Source: Streptomyces antarcticus (GTDB taxonomy: Bacteria; Actinomycetota; Actinomycetes; Streptomycetales; Streptomycetaceae). From it: a stretch of 64,000 bases of DNA. Under the pieces are notes generated by a model that made no database searches, had not been told where the DNA came from, and saw only the letters and a program-made list of their open reading frames with translations. Shown here piece after piece: positions 15,869-24,655 of the stretch. The DNA is taken from contig NZ_JAPNLM010000022.1 in NCBI RefSeq assembly GCF_026627255.1, positions 62,001-126,000 of the forward strand. Reading direction: 5' to 3'. The first letter of the stretch is position 1, and every line of letters starts with the position of its first letter. A program made the position numbers and the translations under genes.

Positions 15869-16337
15869 GGATCGGTCACCGCTTCCCAGGGCTGTGCGGA
15901 CCGGTGCGAGCGGTGGAAGCGCGGTGTTACGCCGTCGTGGGGAGCAGGGTCACCGCCCGCGGTGCCCGCGCTTTCAGTATGGCCGGGAGGCGGCCGGGCG
16001 ACGACCGCTGCCCGTACGGGGGCGGGAGGGGCCCCGTGGCCGGGCCGTCCGTGGCCGGGCGGGTCACGGCCGGGCCGTCCTTGGCCGGGCCGGGCCGGCG
16101 GGACGCGGGCCCCGCGGTCCGCCGGACGGGTTGCGGCGGACGCCCGCTCCGCGTTTCGGCGGCCGCGCGGAACGCGGGCTGGTGTGGAGTGGGCGGGCTG
16201 ACCCAGGGCCCCGACCGTCCCGACGGCGGACACAGCGGGCGGCTCCCCGCCCTCCATGACGCCGTCATACGGCCCGAGGGCCCGGGAGGCGGCGCTGCGG
16301 GCCGTGGACCCCGATACCTACCGGCGGGAGCCGACAC
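15869..16337. other. Intergenic region with GC-rich tandem repeat
   Basis: 470 bases between divergent genes. Imperfect 14-16-base units built on GGCCGGGCCGTCC run from 16036 to 16098. Candidate promoters for both flanking genes must lie here, but no clear -35/-10 pair is visible. Confidence 0.6.
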
Positions 16338-16613
16338 GTGCTGGAACGCAAGCTGCGCAAGGACCACACCGAGGTCACCTTCGTCCTTCCCGCCGACTCC
16401 CCGCCCGGACCGGTGAGCGTGGTGGGCGACTTCAACGGGTGGCAGCCCGGTGCGCACACGCTGGTGCCCCGCAAGGACGGGAAGCGTGCCGTCACGGTCG
16501 CCCTGCCCAGCAAGACCGCCCATGCCTTCCGGTACCTGGCGGCGGGCGACTACTGGTTCAACGACGAGAGCGCCGGGGACCGGGAGGGCTCCAACAGCCG
16601 CCTCCACACCTGA
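16338..16613 (+). CDS. Stand-alone CBM48 / isoamylase N-terminal domain protein
   Basis: 91 residues from GTG 16338 (GGCGGGAG site). The whole protein is one CBM48-type domain: VSVVGDFNGWQPGAHTLVPRKDGKRAVTV..., then YWFNDESAGD. These domains bind glycogen or starch and usually precede a catalytic domain; here none follows. It may be a glycogen-targeting or AMPK-beta-like scaffold protein. Single-domain versions are common in Streptomyces. Confidence 0.85.
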   Translation: MLERKLRKDHTEVTFVLPADSPPGPVSVVGDFNGWQPGAHTLVPRKDGKRAVTVALPSKTAHAFRYLAAGDYWFNDESAGDREGSNSRLHT

Positions 16614-16733
16614 GCCCGCACTGACCGCGGGCGTCCCGGGCCGGCCCCGGGAGCACGCCCCTGGGGTGGCCCGGATCCGGTGGGTATCCGGGCCACGCGC
16701 GCGCCGGCGGCCGGGAACGGGCCCGCCGGAGGG

Positions 16734-17090
16734 TCAGCCCGACGATTCCTGCCCGAGGGGGAACAGGGACAGGGTGCCGGTCATCCGCAGCAGGCTGCGG
16801 AGCTGGTCGTTGGGGGACTCCAGGCGGATGGCGGAGCCCGCCTCCACCGCGGTGCGCCGGGCGCCGAGGAGGGTGTTGAGCGCCGAGGAGTCACAGAAGA
16901 CCAGCCGGGAACAGTCGACCACGACCACCTTCGCCGGTGACGCGTGGGCCAGGGCCGCGGTGAGGGCGCGGCCCAGGGAGGGGGCCGAGTCGATGTCCAT
17001 CTCTCCCGTGGGCCGGACCATCACGGCGTGGTCCAGGACATCCACGGCGATGTCCTCCCCACCGGCCTGCGGGGCGGGGCGTTCGGTCAT
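16734..17090 (-). CDS. STAS-domain anti-sigma factor antagonist
   Basis: 118 residues. STAS fold with the phosphoacceptor segment FCDSSALNTLL (Ser in DSSAL) and the opening VMVRPTGEMDIDSAPSL. Proteins of this kind bind RsbW-like kinases to release a sigma factor and are switched off by serine phosphorylation. No kinase gene is adjacent. Candidate partners in this window are the HATPase proteins at 42481 and 57096. Confidence 0.9.
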   Translation of the reverse strand: MTERPAPQAGGEDIAVDVLDHAVMVRPTGEMDIDSAPSLGRALTAALAHASPAKVVVVDCSRLVFCDSSALNTLLGARRTAVEAGSAIRLESPNDQLRSLLRMTGTLSLFPLGQESSG

Positions 17091-17630
17091 GCGGGATCAC
17101 TCCTTGGTCGACGGGCGTGCACCGCGGCAGCCCGCTGTCGCGGTCGTTGCTCCGGGGCGCGGCGGGGGCGCGGCGGGTGCCGCTGGTCGCGCCGGTACCG
17201 GCGCGACCAGGGCGGTGGGGTGGCGGTGCGGTCCGGCGGACTTGGATCGACGCGCTGACCCGGTGTCGATTACCTCATCGTGGAACACTCGGAAATCTAC
17301 CTCAGCCATGGCAGACATTGCACGTCGGCCCGGTAATGGTTCTCGTGCGGCCGCAAGGTCCGGCCGGGTGCCGGCGCCGTCCCCCTCCCCGGCGGCCGGG
17401 CGGGGCGCCACGGGCCGGAGCGGCCGGCCCGATCGGCGCCGCGCAGCTCGTCCCCCCGCGGGCGCCCCGCCGGTTCCGAGCGCGGGGCGGCCGGGGCGCG
17501 TCCGGGTACGACGGGGGCGCGCGAGAAGGCCGGTGCGCCCTTCTCCCGGGTTGATCCCGGGACGGGCTTGCACGATCGGCCCCTTTCTCCGATTGGCTGG
17601 TGTCACGCCACTGGAAGGGGTTCCGCCGAC
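17091..17630. other. Intergenic region between STAS and sigma-factor genes
   Basis: About 540 bases of divergent spacer. A lower-GC patch at 17262-17345 probably holds the STAS promoter. An inverted repeat CCCGGG-ttgat-CCCGGG lies at about 17544-17560. No convincing gene is seen: a minus-strand frame 17097-17309 has poor third-position GC. Confidence 0.55.
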
Positions 17631-17753
17631 ATGGATCTCGCCGAGCTCGCCGCCCTCGCGCCGATAACCGCCACCCCACCCCGCGCGCCCGACGCACCCC
17701 TCGCCCCCGGAGGCGGGACGAACCGGAGTGGGGGAGTGCATGGGCGAGGGTGA
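17631..17753 (+). CDS. Possible 40-residue leader peptide upstream of the sigma gene
   Basis: ATG 17631, with GGAAGGGG 12 bases upstream, opens a 40-codon frame (MDLAELAALAPITATPP ...) ending at 17753, overlapping the sigma-factor start by 14 bases. It could be a translated leader that couples to the sigma gene, or a small secreted or modified peptide. The Pro/Gly-rich tail has no recognised family. Chance is a real possibility at this length. Confidence 0.35.
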   Translation: MDLAELAALAPITATPPRAPDAPLAPGGGTNRSGGVHGRG

Positions 17754-18327
17754 GCCCGAACCGTCGGGAGCGGGAAACCGGGCGGTCTCCGTCACGTCGG
17801 CGGGCGTGCTGCCCGTGGACTTCACCGCCTTCCACTCCCAGCAGCACCGCGCCTACCTGCGCTACGCGCACCTGCAACTGGGCAACGCGCAGGACGCCGA
17901 GGAGATCGTCGACGACGTCTTCACCTTCCTGCTGGAGGTATGGCCGCACGCGCTCCGCGAGGCGAGCCTCCACGCCTTCGCCTGGGCCGCGCTGCGAGAG
18001 CACGTCGAACGGCGCCTGGCCGTTCCGGGCCGCCGGGTCGCGATGGTGGAGACGGCGTGGTTCGCCTCCCTGCGCCGGTCCTCCCGGGACCGGCTGGAGC
18101 TGCTGGAGTCGAAGCTCGGGCTGTACGCGGCCATCGCGGAGCTGCCCTCCGAGAAGCAGTACGACGTGGTGCTGCTGTCCTTCGTCCTGGGCAACGACTC
18201 CGACACGGTCGGCCGGATGATGGGCATCTCGCCCGCGACGGTCCGCTCGCACATCCGCGGCGCCCGCCGGACCCTGTCCCGCGAGCTCGGGGTGGACTGG
18301 ATCCCCGGAGAGGACAAGGACCGGTGA
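17740..18327 (+). CDS. ECF-type RNA polymerase sigma factor
   Basis: 195 residues from ATG 17740 (GGGGGAG 5 bases upstream; GTG 17728 is an alternative). The region 2-like segment DFTAFHSQQHRAYLRYAHLQLGN is followed by AQDAEEIVDDVFTFLLEVWPH. The region 4 helix-turn-helix is DSDTVGRMMGISPATVRSHIRGARRTL. No classical anti-sigma gene follows. Instead the stop overlaps (GTGA) the start of a large IclR-like regulator, which may be its regulator or partner. Confidence 0.85.
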   Translation: MGEGEPEPSGAGNRAVSVTSAGVLPVDFTAFHSQQHRAYLRYAHLQLGNAQDAEEIVDDVFTFLLEVWPHALREASLHAFAWAALREHVERRLAVPGRRVAMVETAWFASLRRSSRDRLELLESKLGLYAAIAELPSEKQYDVVLLSFVLGNDSDTVGRMMGISPATVRSHIRGARRTLSRELGVDWIPGEDKDR

Positions 18328-20117
18328 GCGATCTGCCACGCGACCGCGACCTGCCGCTGTGCGCCCTGGACGCCGTCCTCGAGGACGCCGCGGTCCTGGT
18401 CGAGGAGTACGCCGGATACGACGAGTACGCGGCCCGGCGCCGCATCGCCCGCCGTGTCGTGGCCCACCGCGCGCGCCCGGCGGCCGGCACCGGTCCGGGG
18501 TGCGGACCGGGCACCGGTGTACCGGGAACGGCGCGGTCCGCCGTGGGCGGGCACCTGGTGCTGGACGCCGCCTGCCACGTACGGGCCGCCCGGGCCCTGG
18601 ACGAGACGGCCCGGGCGCTGGTGGAGAGCAGGGACTACGCCGAACTCGCGCTGGGCGCCGACTCCTGGCCGCACAGCGCCGAATCGACGCTGCTGTTCGC
18701 CGGCCTCCTGCACCTGGCCGGAAAGAGCGAGGGGGCGCAGTTCTGGTTCCAGTACGCGGCCGGGGCCGGCTCCCGGACGGCGGCCCGCTGCCTGTACCTC
18801 CACCACCTCTCGCGCGCCGAGGTCGCCACGGCACGCCACTGGCACGACCAGTCCCGGCAGCTGCCCGAGGAGGTCGGCCTGCCCGAACTGCCACCCGTAC
18901 CGCACGACCTCGAGGAAGCGCTCTCCGCCTCGGTCATCTGGGCCTCCCCGCCCATCACGACGCAGGACCTGACCGCCCTCACCGCCGGGCCGGGCCGGTC
19001 CCGGCGGACCGGCTACCGGCTGCCCCCGCGCCTGCTTCTGGCCGCCACGGCGCGCACCTGGACGGGGGACCCGGACCTGGGGGAGGTCTTCCTCCCCGCA
19101 CTCCAGGTCGCCATCGCCATCGCCCATCAAGCACGGCTCCCGCGCGCCCGCCCGTCGGACGGGGCGGACGCCCGGGCATCGGAGCCGGTCGCACACCCCC
19201 GTTCACCGCACGCCGTCCGCCCGTCGTCCGGGAGCGCGCCCGTACCGGCCGCCCTGGAGTCCGTACACCAGGCCCTGCGCGTACTGGAAGCCGTCGACCG
19301 CCGCTCGGGGGGCGTCAGCCTGGCCCAGATCGCCCGTGAGACCCGGCTCCCCCAACTGGCCCTCGCCCGGGCGGCCGGGACGCTGGTCCGGGCGAACCTC
19401 GCCACCCCGGCCGGCCCCGGCGCCTACGTATCCGGCGGCCCCCCGCGGCCGGCCGGCGGACCGGACGACGGGCGCGGATCCGTACGGGAGACCCTGGCCT
19501 GGCTCCGGGACGCGGTCGGCGCCGCCGTGTACGTGGCCCGCTACACCGACGGCGAGGTGTCCATCACCCAGTACGCCGACGGCCCGGCCACCCCGGCGGT
19601 GGACGAATGGGTGGACTTCCGCGCGGCCGCGCACGCGTCGGCCGTCGGCAAGGCACTGCTGGCCCAGCTCGGCCACGACGGTCGTACGGACCACCTGTAC
19701 CGCCACCGGCCGGCCCGTTTCACCCCCCACACCCTCGGCAGCCGGGAGGCCCTCTTCCACCAGCTCGACACCCGGCGGCCGGACGCGCCGCTGCTGGACC
19801 TGGAGGAGTACGCACTGGGCACGGTCTGCGCGGCGGTGCCGATCACGGCGGGCCCGAACGCCGAGTGCGTGGCGCTGTCCATCCCGGTCCCCGACCCGGG
19901 GCGTCTGGAGCAGGCCGCCCGCATCCTCCGGAGCGAGGCGGCGGCCGTGCTGCTCGCCCTGATCGTCGCCGGCGGCACCTCGCCCGCGCTGGCCACGGAG
20001 GCCGGGACGGGAGGGGCGGCCGCGGTGGGCGAGGCGGGTCAGGGACGCGGCCTCCTGTCCACCACCGGACAGGTGGCGGAGGGTCGGCACCGTTCGCGCG
20101 TGCCCTCGGGGCCGTGA
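18324..20117 (+). CDS. Regulator with helical N-terminal domain and IclR-type C-terminal half
   Basis: 597 residues, GTG start overlapping the sigma stop. Residues 1-260 are Ala-rich and helical, TPR-like (ALDETARALVESRDYAELALGAD..., LLFAGLLHLAGKSEGAQFWFQ). About residues 310-370 are a winged helix of IclR type (HQALRVLEAVDRRSGG..., LAQIARETRLP). About 390-560 are an IclR effector domain (HASAVGKALLAQL, LEEYALGTVCAAVPI). The domain order suggests a sigma-coupled effector sensor. The ligand is unknown. A tail of about 40 residues looks disordered. Confidence 0.75.
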   Translation: MSDLPRDRDLPLCALDAVLEDAAVLVEEYAGYDEYAARRRIARRVVAHRARPAAGTGPGCGPGTGVPGTARSAVGGHLVLDAACHVRAARALDETARALVESRDYAELALGADSWPHSAESTLLFAGLLHLAGKSEGAQFWFQYAAGAGSRTAARCLYLHHLSRAEVATARHWHDQSRQLPEEVGLPELPPVPHDLEEALSASVIWASPPITTQDLTALTAGPGRSRRTGYRLPPRLLLAATARTWTGDPDLGEVFLPALQVAIAIAHQARLPRARPSDGADARASEPVAHPRSPHAVRPSSGSAPVPAALESVHQALRVLEAVDRRSGGVSLAQIARETRLPQLALARAAGTLVRANLATPAGPGAYVSGGPPRPAGGPDDGRGSVRETLAWLRDAVGAAVYVARYTDGEVSITQYADGPATPAVDEWVDFRAAAHASAVGKALLAQLGHDGRTDHLYRHRPARFTPHTLGSREALFHQLDTRRPDAPLLDLEEYALGTVCAAVPITAGPNAECVALSIPVPDPGRLEQAARILRSEAAAVLLALIVAGGTSPALATEAGTGGAAAVGEAGQGRGLLSTTGQVAEGRHRSRVPSGP

Positions 20118-20362
20118 CCGCGGCCCCGCTGCGGCAGCGGCCCCGCTCCGGCAGCGGCCGACGGGGACGGGGCCGATGGTGAAGGGCCGGTGGTGACGAG
20201 GCCGGTGATTACGCCGATGCGCGCCGTGGGGATCCGCCGTGACAGTGGTCCGGCCAGCGAATACGGCGGTCCCCACCGGTGTTCGGCACGGCCCTCGGCT
20301 CGGGAGCCGGCGACCGCCCGCGACCGGAGCGGCTCCGCCACGACCGAGAGGACGACTCCGTC
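20118..20362. other. Promoter region of the cutinase-like gene
   Basis: 245 bases holding GGCAGCGGCCCCGCT-type repeats at the left and no gene. No clear promoter pair is visible. GAGAGGA at 20347-20353 is the ribosome site of the next gene. Confidence 0.4.
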
Positions 20363-21355
20363 GTGCAGCAGCAGAACAGCGAGAACTCCCGCCGCGCCCG
20401 CCGGGCCCACCGCGCCCGCACCGCCGCCGAGGTGAGCGCGGGGGCCGCCCGGTCCTCGGGTCCCGCCACCCGCGGGAAGGCCGGGTTCCGGCCGCTCCTG
20501 GCCGGGCTGGCCGCGTTCCTGGCCGTCGGCGGGTTCACCACCGCGATGACTCCGGGTGCCGAGGCCGCGGTCAATCCGTACGAGCGGGGCCCCGCACCGA
20601 CCGTGTCGAGCATCGAGGCCGCCCGCGGCTCGTACGCGGTGTCGCAGACCACCGTCTCCTCGCTGAGCGTCACGGGCTTCGGCGGAGGCACCGTCTACTA
20701 CCCGACGTCCACCGCCGACGGCACCTTCGGGGCCGTCGTGATCTCACCCGGCTACACCGCGAGCCAGTCGTCGATCGCCTGGCTCGGACCGCGGCTCGCC
20801 TCCCAGGGCTTCGTCGTCCTCACCATCGACACCCTCACCACCCTCGACCAGCCCGACAGCAGGGGCCGCCAACTGCTGGCCGGACTCGACTACCTGACCG
20901 GGCGCAGCGCCGTCCGCGCTCGGATCGACAGCAGCCGCCTCGGCGTGATGGGCCACTCCATGGGCGGCGGCGGCACCCTGGAGGCCGCCAAGAGCCGGCC
21001 GTCGCTCCAGGCGGCGATTCCGCTCACCGGCTGGAACCTCGACAAGTCCTGGCCCGAGATCAAGACGCCGACCCTGGTCATCGGCGCCGACGGCGACTCG
21101 GTCGCACCGGTCGCCTCCCACTCGGAGCCGTTCTACGAGAGCCTGCCCGGCTCGCTCGACAAGGCGTACCTGGAGCTGAACGGCGCGACGCACTTCACGC
21201 CGAACACGTCGAACACCACCATCGCGAAGTACAGCGTCGCGTGGCTGAAGCGGTTCATCGACAACGACACCCGCTACGAACAGTTCCTCTGCCCGCTGCC
21301 GCGCCCGGGCCTGACCATCGAGGAGTACCGGGGCAACTGCCCGCACGTCTCCTGA
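20363..21355 (+). CDS. Secreted cutinase / PET-hydrolase-type polyester hydrolase
   Basis: 330 residues from GTG 20363. A long Arg-rich signal peptide ends near A69 (GAEAA-VNPYERGP). The alpha/beta-hydrolase core carries nucleophile S199 in GHSMGGGG, D245 in IGADGDSVAPV and H277 in NGATHFTPN. The oxyanion Tyr131 lies in SPGYTASQSS and the aromatic clamp W224 in LTGWNLDKSW. C310 and C326 can form the C-terminal disulfide. All match the actinobacterial cutinase family that includes Thermobifida cutinases and leaf-branch compost cutinase. It probably cleaves cutin, polyester or triglyceride esters outside the cell. Its downstream neighbour is a LuxR regulator. Confidence 0.93.
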   Translation: MQQQNSENSRRARRAHRARTAAEVSAGAARSSGPATRGKAGFRPLLAGLAAFLAVGGFTTAMTPGAEAAVNPYERGPAPTVSSIEAARGSYAVSQTTVSSLSVTGFGGGTVYYPTSTADGTFGAVVISPGYTASQSSIAWLGPRLASQGFVVLTIDTLTTLDQPDSRGRQLLAGLDYLTGRSAVRARIDSSRLGVMGHSMGGGGTLEAAKSRPSLQAAIPLTGWNLDKSWPEIKTPTLVIGADGDSVAPVASHSEPFYESLPGSLDKAYLELNGATHFTPNTSNTTIAKYSVAWLKRFIDNDTRYEQFLCPLPRPGLTIEEYRGNCPHVS

Positions 21356-21469
21356 ACCGGCCGGTCGTCGGCGGGGCGGTGTGGACCCGCACAGACCTGG
21401 GGCGTTGCGCCGGGGAGCGTGCCCAGCCGGCGGATCCGGGCGTTCCGCCGCCGCGGACACGGGCCTAGC

Positions 21470-24388
21470 GTGACGGCCGTGACCGGGAAGACGACCGTGA
21501 ACCTCCCGCTCCGGATATACGGCCGGAGCGCTGAACTGGACGCTGTGGCAGCGCTGTCCGACCGGCTCCGGGCCGGGCACGGGGGAGCGCTGCTGCTCGT
21601 CGCGGAGCCCGGACTGGGCCGCACCGCCCTGCTGGCCCGGGCCGCCCGGGACTTCGCGGCCGGACCCGGCCCGCACCCCGGATCCGCGGCTCCGGCCGAA
21701 TGCCGCCCCCCGCTCGCCGGGGGGCCCGCGCTGCTCCGCGCGGTGGCCGGGCGGATCGACGCGGTCCCCCTCCACCGCCTCTGCGCACCGGTGGGAGCGA
21801 GGCCGGGCGGAGCGGGGCCGGGCGGGGGTTCGGGGCCGGGTGCGGGCCCCGTGGATCCGTCGGCGCTGCTGGGCGGCTTCGGCTTCGCCGGAGGGCCGCT
21901 GCTGCTCTGCGCCGACGACGTACACCGGTGGGACGCCGCGTCGCGTGCCGCCCTCGGCGTGGCCGCCCGGCGGGCCCCCGGCCATCCGCGGGCGGTCGGG
22001 TTCCTGCTGTCGGCCGCGGAACACCGCGCGGACGACCCCGGATTACGGGGGGTGCCCGTGGTCCGCCTCGGCCCGCTGGAGGACGGCCCGGCGACGGCCC
22101 TGCTCGACGCGCTGACCGGTGAGGACGCCGATCCGTCCGTACGGGACGAGCTGCTGTACGAGGCCGAGGGGAACCCGGCGCTCCTGACCGCGCTCGTCGC
22201 ACGCCTGTCACCGGACCAACTGCGCGGTCACCGCCCGCTGCCCCGGCCGCTCGCGGACGCCGCCGTCCTGCTGGGCACCGTCGGCGACCGGCTCGCCGCG
22301 CTGCCGGCCGACACGCGCCTGCTGTTGCTGCTGGCCGCCGCCGCGCACGCGGCCGACCCCGACCCCGACGCCGTGGGCGCCGACGCCGCGCAGGTCCTCG
22401 GTGCCGCCCGGCGGGCCGGCCTGGACCCCGCCGCGCTGGATCCGGCCGAGACGGAGGGCGTCGCCCGCAGCGACGGCGGCCGCATCACCTTCGGCGGAAC
22501 ACTGCTGCGCCGCGCCGCGTACGACTCCGAGCCGTCGTCGCGGCGCCGGGCCGCCCACGCGCTGCTGGCCTCCTCCGTCGACGCCGAACGGCACCGCCTG
22601 CTCCACCTGCTCCACCGCGCCGCGGCGGCCGACGGCCCCGACGCCCGGCTCGCCGCCGAACTCGCGGCGGCGGCGGCCCCCGGCACCCCCACCTCCGGCA
22701 CCGAACGCACCGCGGCCCTCGCCCGGGCCGCCGGACTCACCGCCCCCGGCAACGCCCGTACGACGCGCCTGACCGACGCGGCCGAGTACGCCCGGCAGGC
22801 GGGGCGCCCCCGCCGGGCGCGCGAGCTGCTGGCCGGCACCCGCGACGCGGCCGCCCACGACGCCGTGCGCGGCCGGGCGGAACTCGTCCGGGGCGCCCTC
22901 GCGCTTCGGGACGGGCCGGTCGGCGACGCGTACGAGGCACTGCTGATGGCCGCGGCGCGGCTGGACCCGTACGACCGCGAGCGGGCCCTGGCGGCGCGGA
23001 CGGAGGCGATGGGGGCGGCCTGGGCGGCGGGCGACGTCGCGGCCTGCCTCGCCGCGCTCGCACCCGAGTCCGGGCCGGCGTTCCCCGCACGCGTACGCGT
23101 ACCCGAGTCCGGGGCAGCGGGCGTACCCGAGTCCGGGTCCGTACGCGGATACCCGCTCCCCGTACGCGGACCCGCGTTCCCGCCCGACCCGTTGTCCGAC
23201 TACCGGGCGGGACTGCGCACCGCCCTCCGCGGCGACCTGCCCGCCGCCCGTGAGCCGCTGCGCCGCGTACTGGAGCGGGCGCGCGACGACGACGATCCGG
23301 CGCGCCTGCTGCGGGCCGGGGTCGCGGCGCTCGTCCTCGGCGACGCCGGGGCCGCCTGCCACGCCAACGCCCGGGCCCTGGCCGTCGCCCGTTCGCGCGG
23401 GCTCGCGGCCCTGACCCCCCAGGTCCTCGAGCACCTGGCCTACGCAGAGCTGCGCGCCGGACAGCACGCCAGGGCCCGGGCCCACGCGCAGGAAGGCCTG
23501 CGCGCCGCCCACCGGGCGGGCCAGCGCAACGTCGCCGCGCACCAGCACGCGATCCTCGCCATGGTCGCCTCGGTCGAGGAGGACGCGGCAGCCGTCGCGG
23601 CACAGGCCGGCGCCGCTCTGGCGGTCGCCCGCCCGCACGGCCTCGTCCAGGCCGCCACCCTGGCCGAATGGGCGTCGGCACGCGCCGACCTGTGCCGCGG
23701 CCGGGCGGGCGAGGCCGCCGCCCGGCTGGGCCCGCTCACCCGGCCGGGGCCCCACCGCGGGCACTTCGCCGTCCGCATGCTCGCCCTGCCGTGCTTCGTC
23801 GAAGCGGCCGCGCTGTCGGGCGAGCCGGCCCACGCGCGCGCCGCCGTCGAGGAGTTCGCCGTCTGGGCGGCCCAGGGCTGCGACCCGCAGGCGCCGGCAC
23901 AGCTGGCGCGGTGCCGCGCCCTGATCGCCGTACCGGAGGAGGCCGATGCCCTCTACGCCCTGGCCCTGGTCCGGCACGAGTGGGCGGGCGGCGACTTCGA
24001 ACGGGCCCGCACCCAGCTGCTGTACGGGATGTGGCTGCGCCGCCGGCGCCGGCCGGGCGAGGCCAGGAGCCGGCTGCGGGACGCCCGCGTCGCCTTCGAG
24101 CGGTGCGGCGCCCCCGCCTGGGCCGAACAGGCCAGGGCCGAACTGCGGGCGGCGGGCGAGGCGCCCGCTCCGGTACCGGCGGGTGCCTCGCCCGTGGCCC
24201 GCCTGACGCCGCAACAGCTGCGGATCGCGCGCTGCGTCGCGGAGGGCGCCACCAACCGTGAGGTGGCGGCGCGCCTCTGCGTCAGCCCCCGCACCGTCGA
24301 CCACCACCTGCGCAACGTCTTCGCCCTCCTGGGCGTGCGTTCGCGGACCGAGCTGGCCCGGCTGGTCGACCGCGCCGAGAAGGGATAG
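21470..24388 (+). CDS. LAL-family LuxR transcriptional regulator
   Basis: About 972 residues. The start is uncertain between GTG 21470, GTG 21479 and later codons. An AAA-like ATPase follows the motif YGRSAELDAVAAL. Its Walker A reads AEPGLGRTALL, with Arg where the catalytic Lys is usual, and Walker B is LLLCADDVHRWD. The middle is Ala-rich and helical, TPR-like, with an insert of VPESG/VRG repeats (about 535-570). The C-terminus is a LuxR helix-turn-helix (LTPQQLRIARCVAEGATNREVAARL). Codon 192 is TTA (22043-22045), so expression may depend on bldA. It may control the cutinase gene; that is inference. Confidence 0.88.
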   Translation: MTAVTGKTTVNLPLRIYGRSAELDAVAALSDRLRAGHGGALLLVAEPGLGRTALLARAARDFAAGPGPHPGSAAPAECRPPLAGGPALLRAVAGRIDAVPLHRLCAPVGARPGGAGPGGGSGPGAGPVDPSALLGGFGFAGGPLLLCADDVHRWDAASRAALGVAARRAPGHPRAVGFLLSAAEHRADDPGLRGVPVVRLGPLEDGPATALLDALTGEDADPSVRDELLYEAEGNPALLTALVARLSPDQLRGHRPLPRPLADAAVLLGTVGDRLAALPADTRLLLLLAAAAHAADPDPDAVGADAAQVLGAARRAGLDPAALDPAETEGVARSDGGRITFGGTLLRRAAYDSEPSSRRRAAHALLASSVDAERHRLLHLLHRAAAADGPDARLAAELAAAAAPGTPTSGTERTAALARAAGLTAPGNARTTRLTDAAEYARQAGRPRRARELLAGTRDAAAHDAVRGRAELVRGALALRDGPVGDAYEALLMAAARLDPYDRERALAARTEAMGAAWAAGDVAACLAALAPESGPAFPARVRVPESGAAGVPESGSVRGYPLPVRGPAFPPDPLSDYRAGLRTALRGDLPAAREPLRRVLERARDDDDPARLLRAGVAALVLGDAGAACHANARALAVARSRGLAALTPQVLEHLAYAELRAGQHARARAHAQEGLRAAHRAGQRNVAAHQHAILAMVASVEEDAAAVAAQAGAALAVARPHGLVQAATLAEWASARADLCRGRAGEAAARLGPLTRPGPHRGHFAVRMLALPCFVEAAALSGEPAHARAAVEEFAVWAAQGCDPQAPAQLARCRALIAVPEEADALYALALVRHEWAGGDFERARTQLLYGMWLRRRRRPGEARSRLRDARVAFERCGAPAWAEQARAELRAAGEAPAPVPAGASPVARLTPQQLRIARCVAEGATNREVAARLCVSPRTVDHHLRNVFALLGVRSRTELARLVDRAEKG

Positions 24389-24655
24389 AGCTGCGGCCTG
24401 AGGGGTTCACCGTGCCGCGGAGCCGGCACCGCACCTCGCGCGTTGTCGGACCACACCGGTACGTCCAGTACGAGGTGTGGCCCTCCGCCTCGCGACGCAC
24501 CGCACCACGCCGGACACCACGATCCGGTAAACCTTTCCGGTCACAGCACTGGGGACCGACCGGGCGGTATGCCATTCTTCGGGGGCCACGCAGTCCCGGC
24601 GCGGAGGGCGGGACGCCCCCGCGCCGGAGCGAGCCGACTCCGGTGGAGGACCGCG
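24389..24655. other. Promoter region of the PucR-type regulator
   Basis: 267 bases without a gene. The segment 24515-24590 (GGTAAACCTTTCC..., TATGCCATTCTTC) is lower in GC and probably holds the promoter. GGTGGAGGA at 24642-24650 is the ribosome site of the next gene. Confidence 0.45.

Noticed and set aside
17097..17309. A 70-codon minus-strand frame (MAEVDFRVFHDEV...) just upstream of the STAS gene.
   Set aside because: The first 25 codons have poor third-position GC, the rest is Pro/Ala low complexity, and it looks like leader/promoter DNA.
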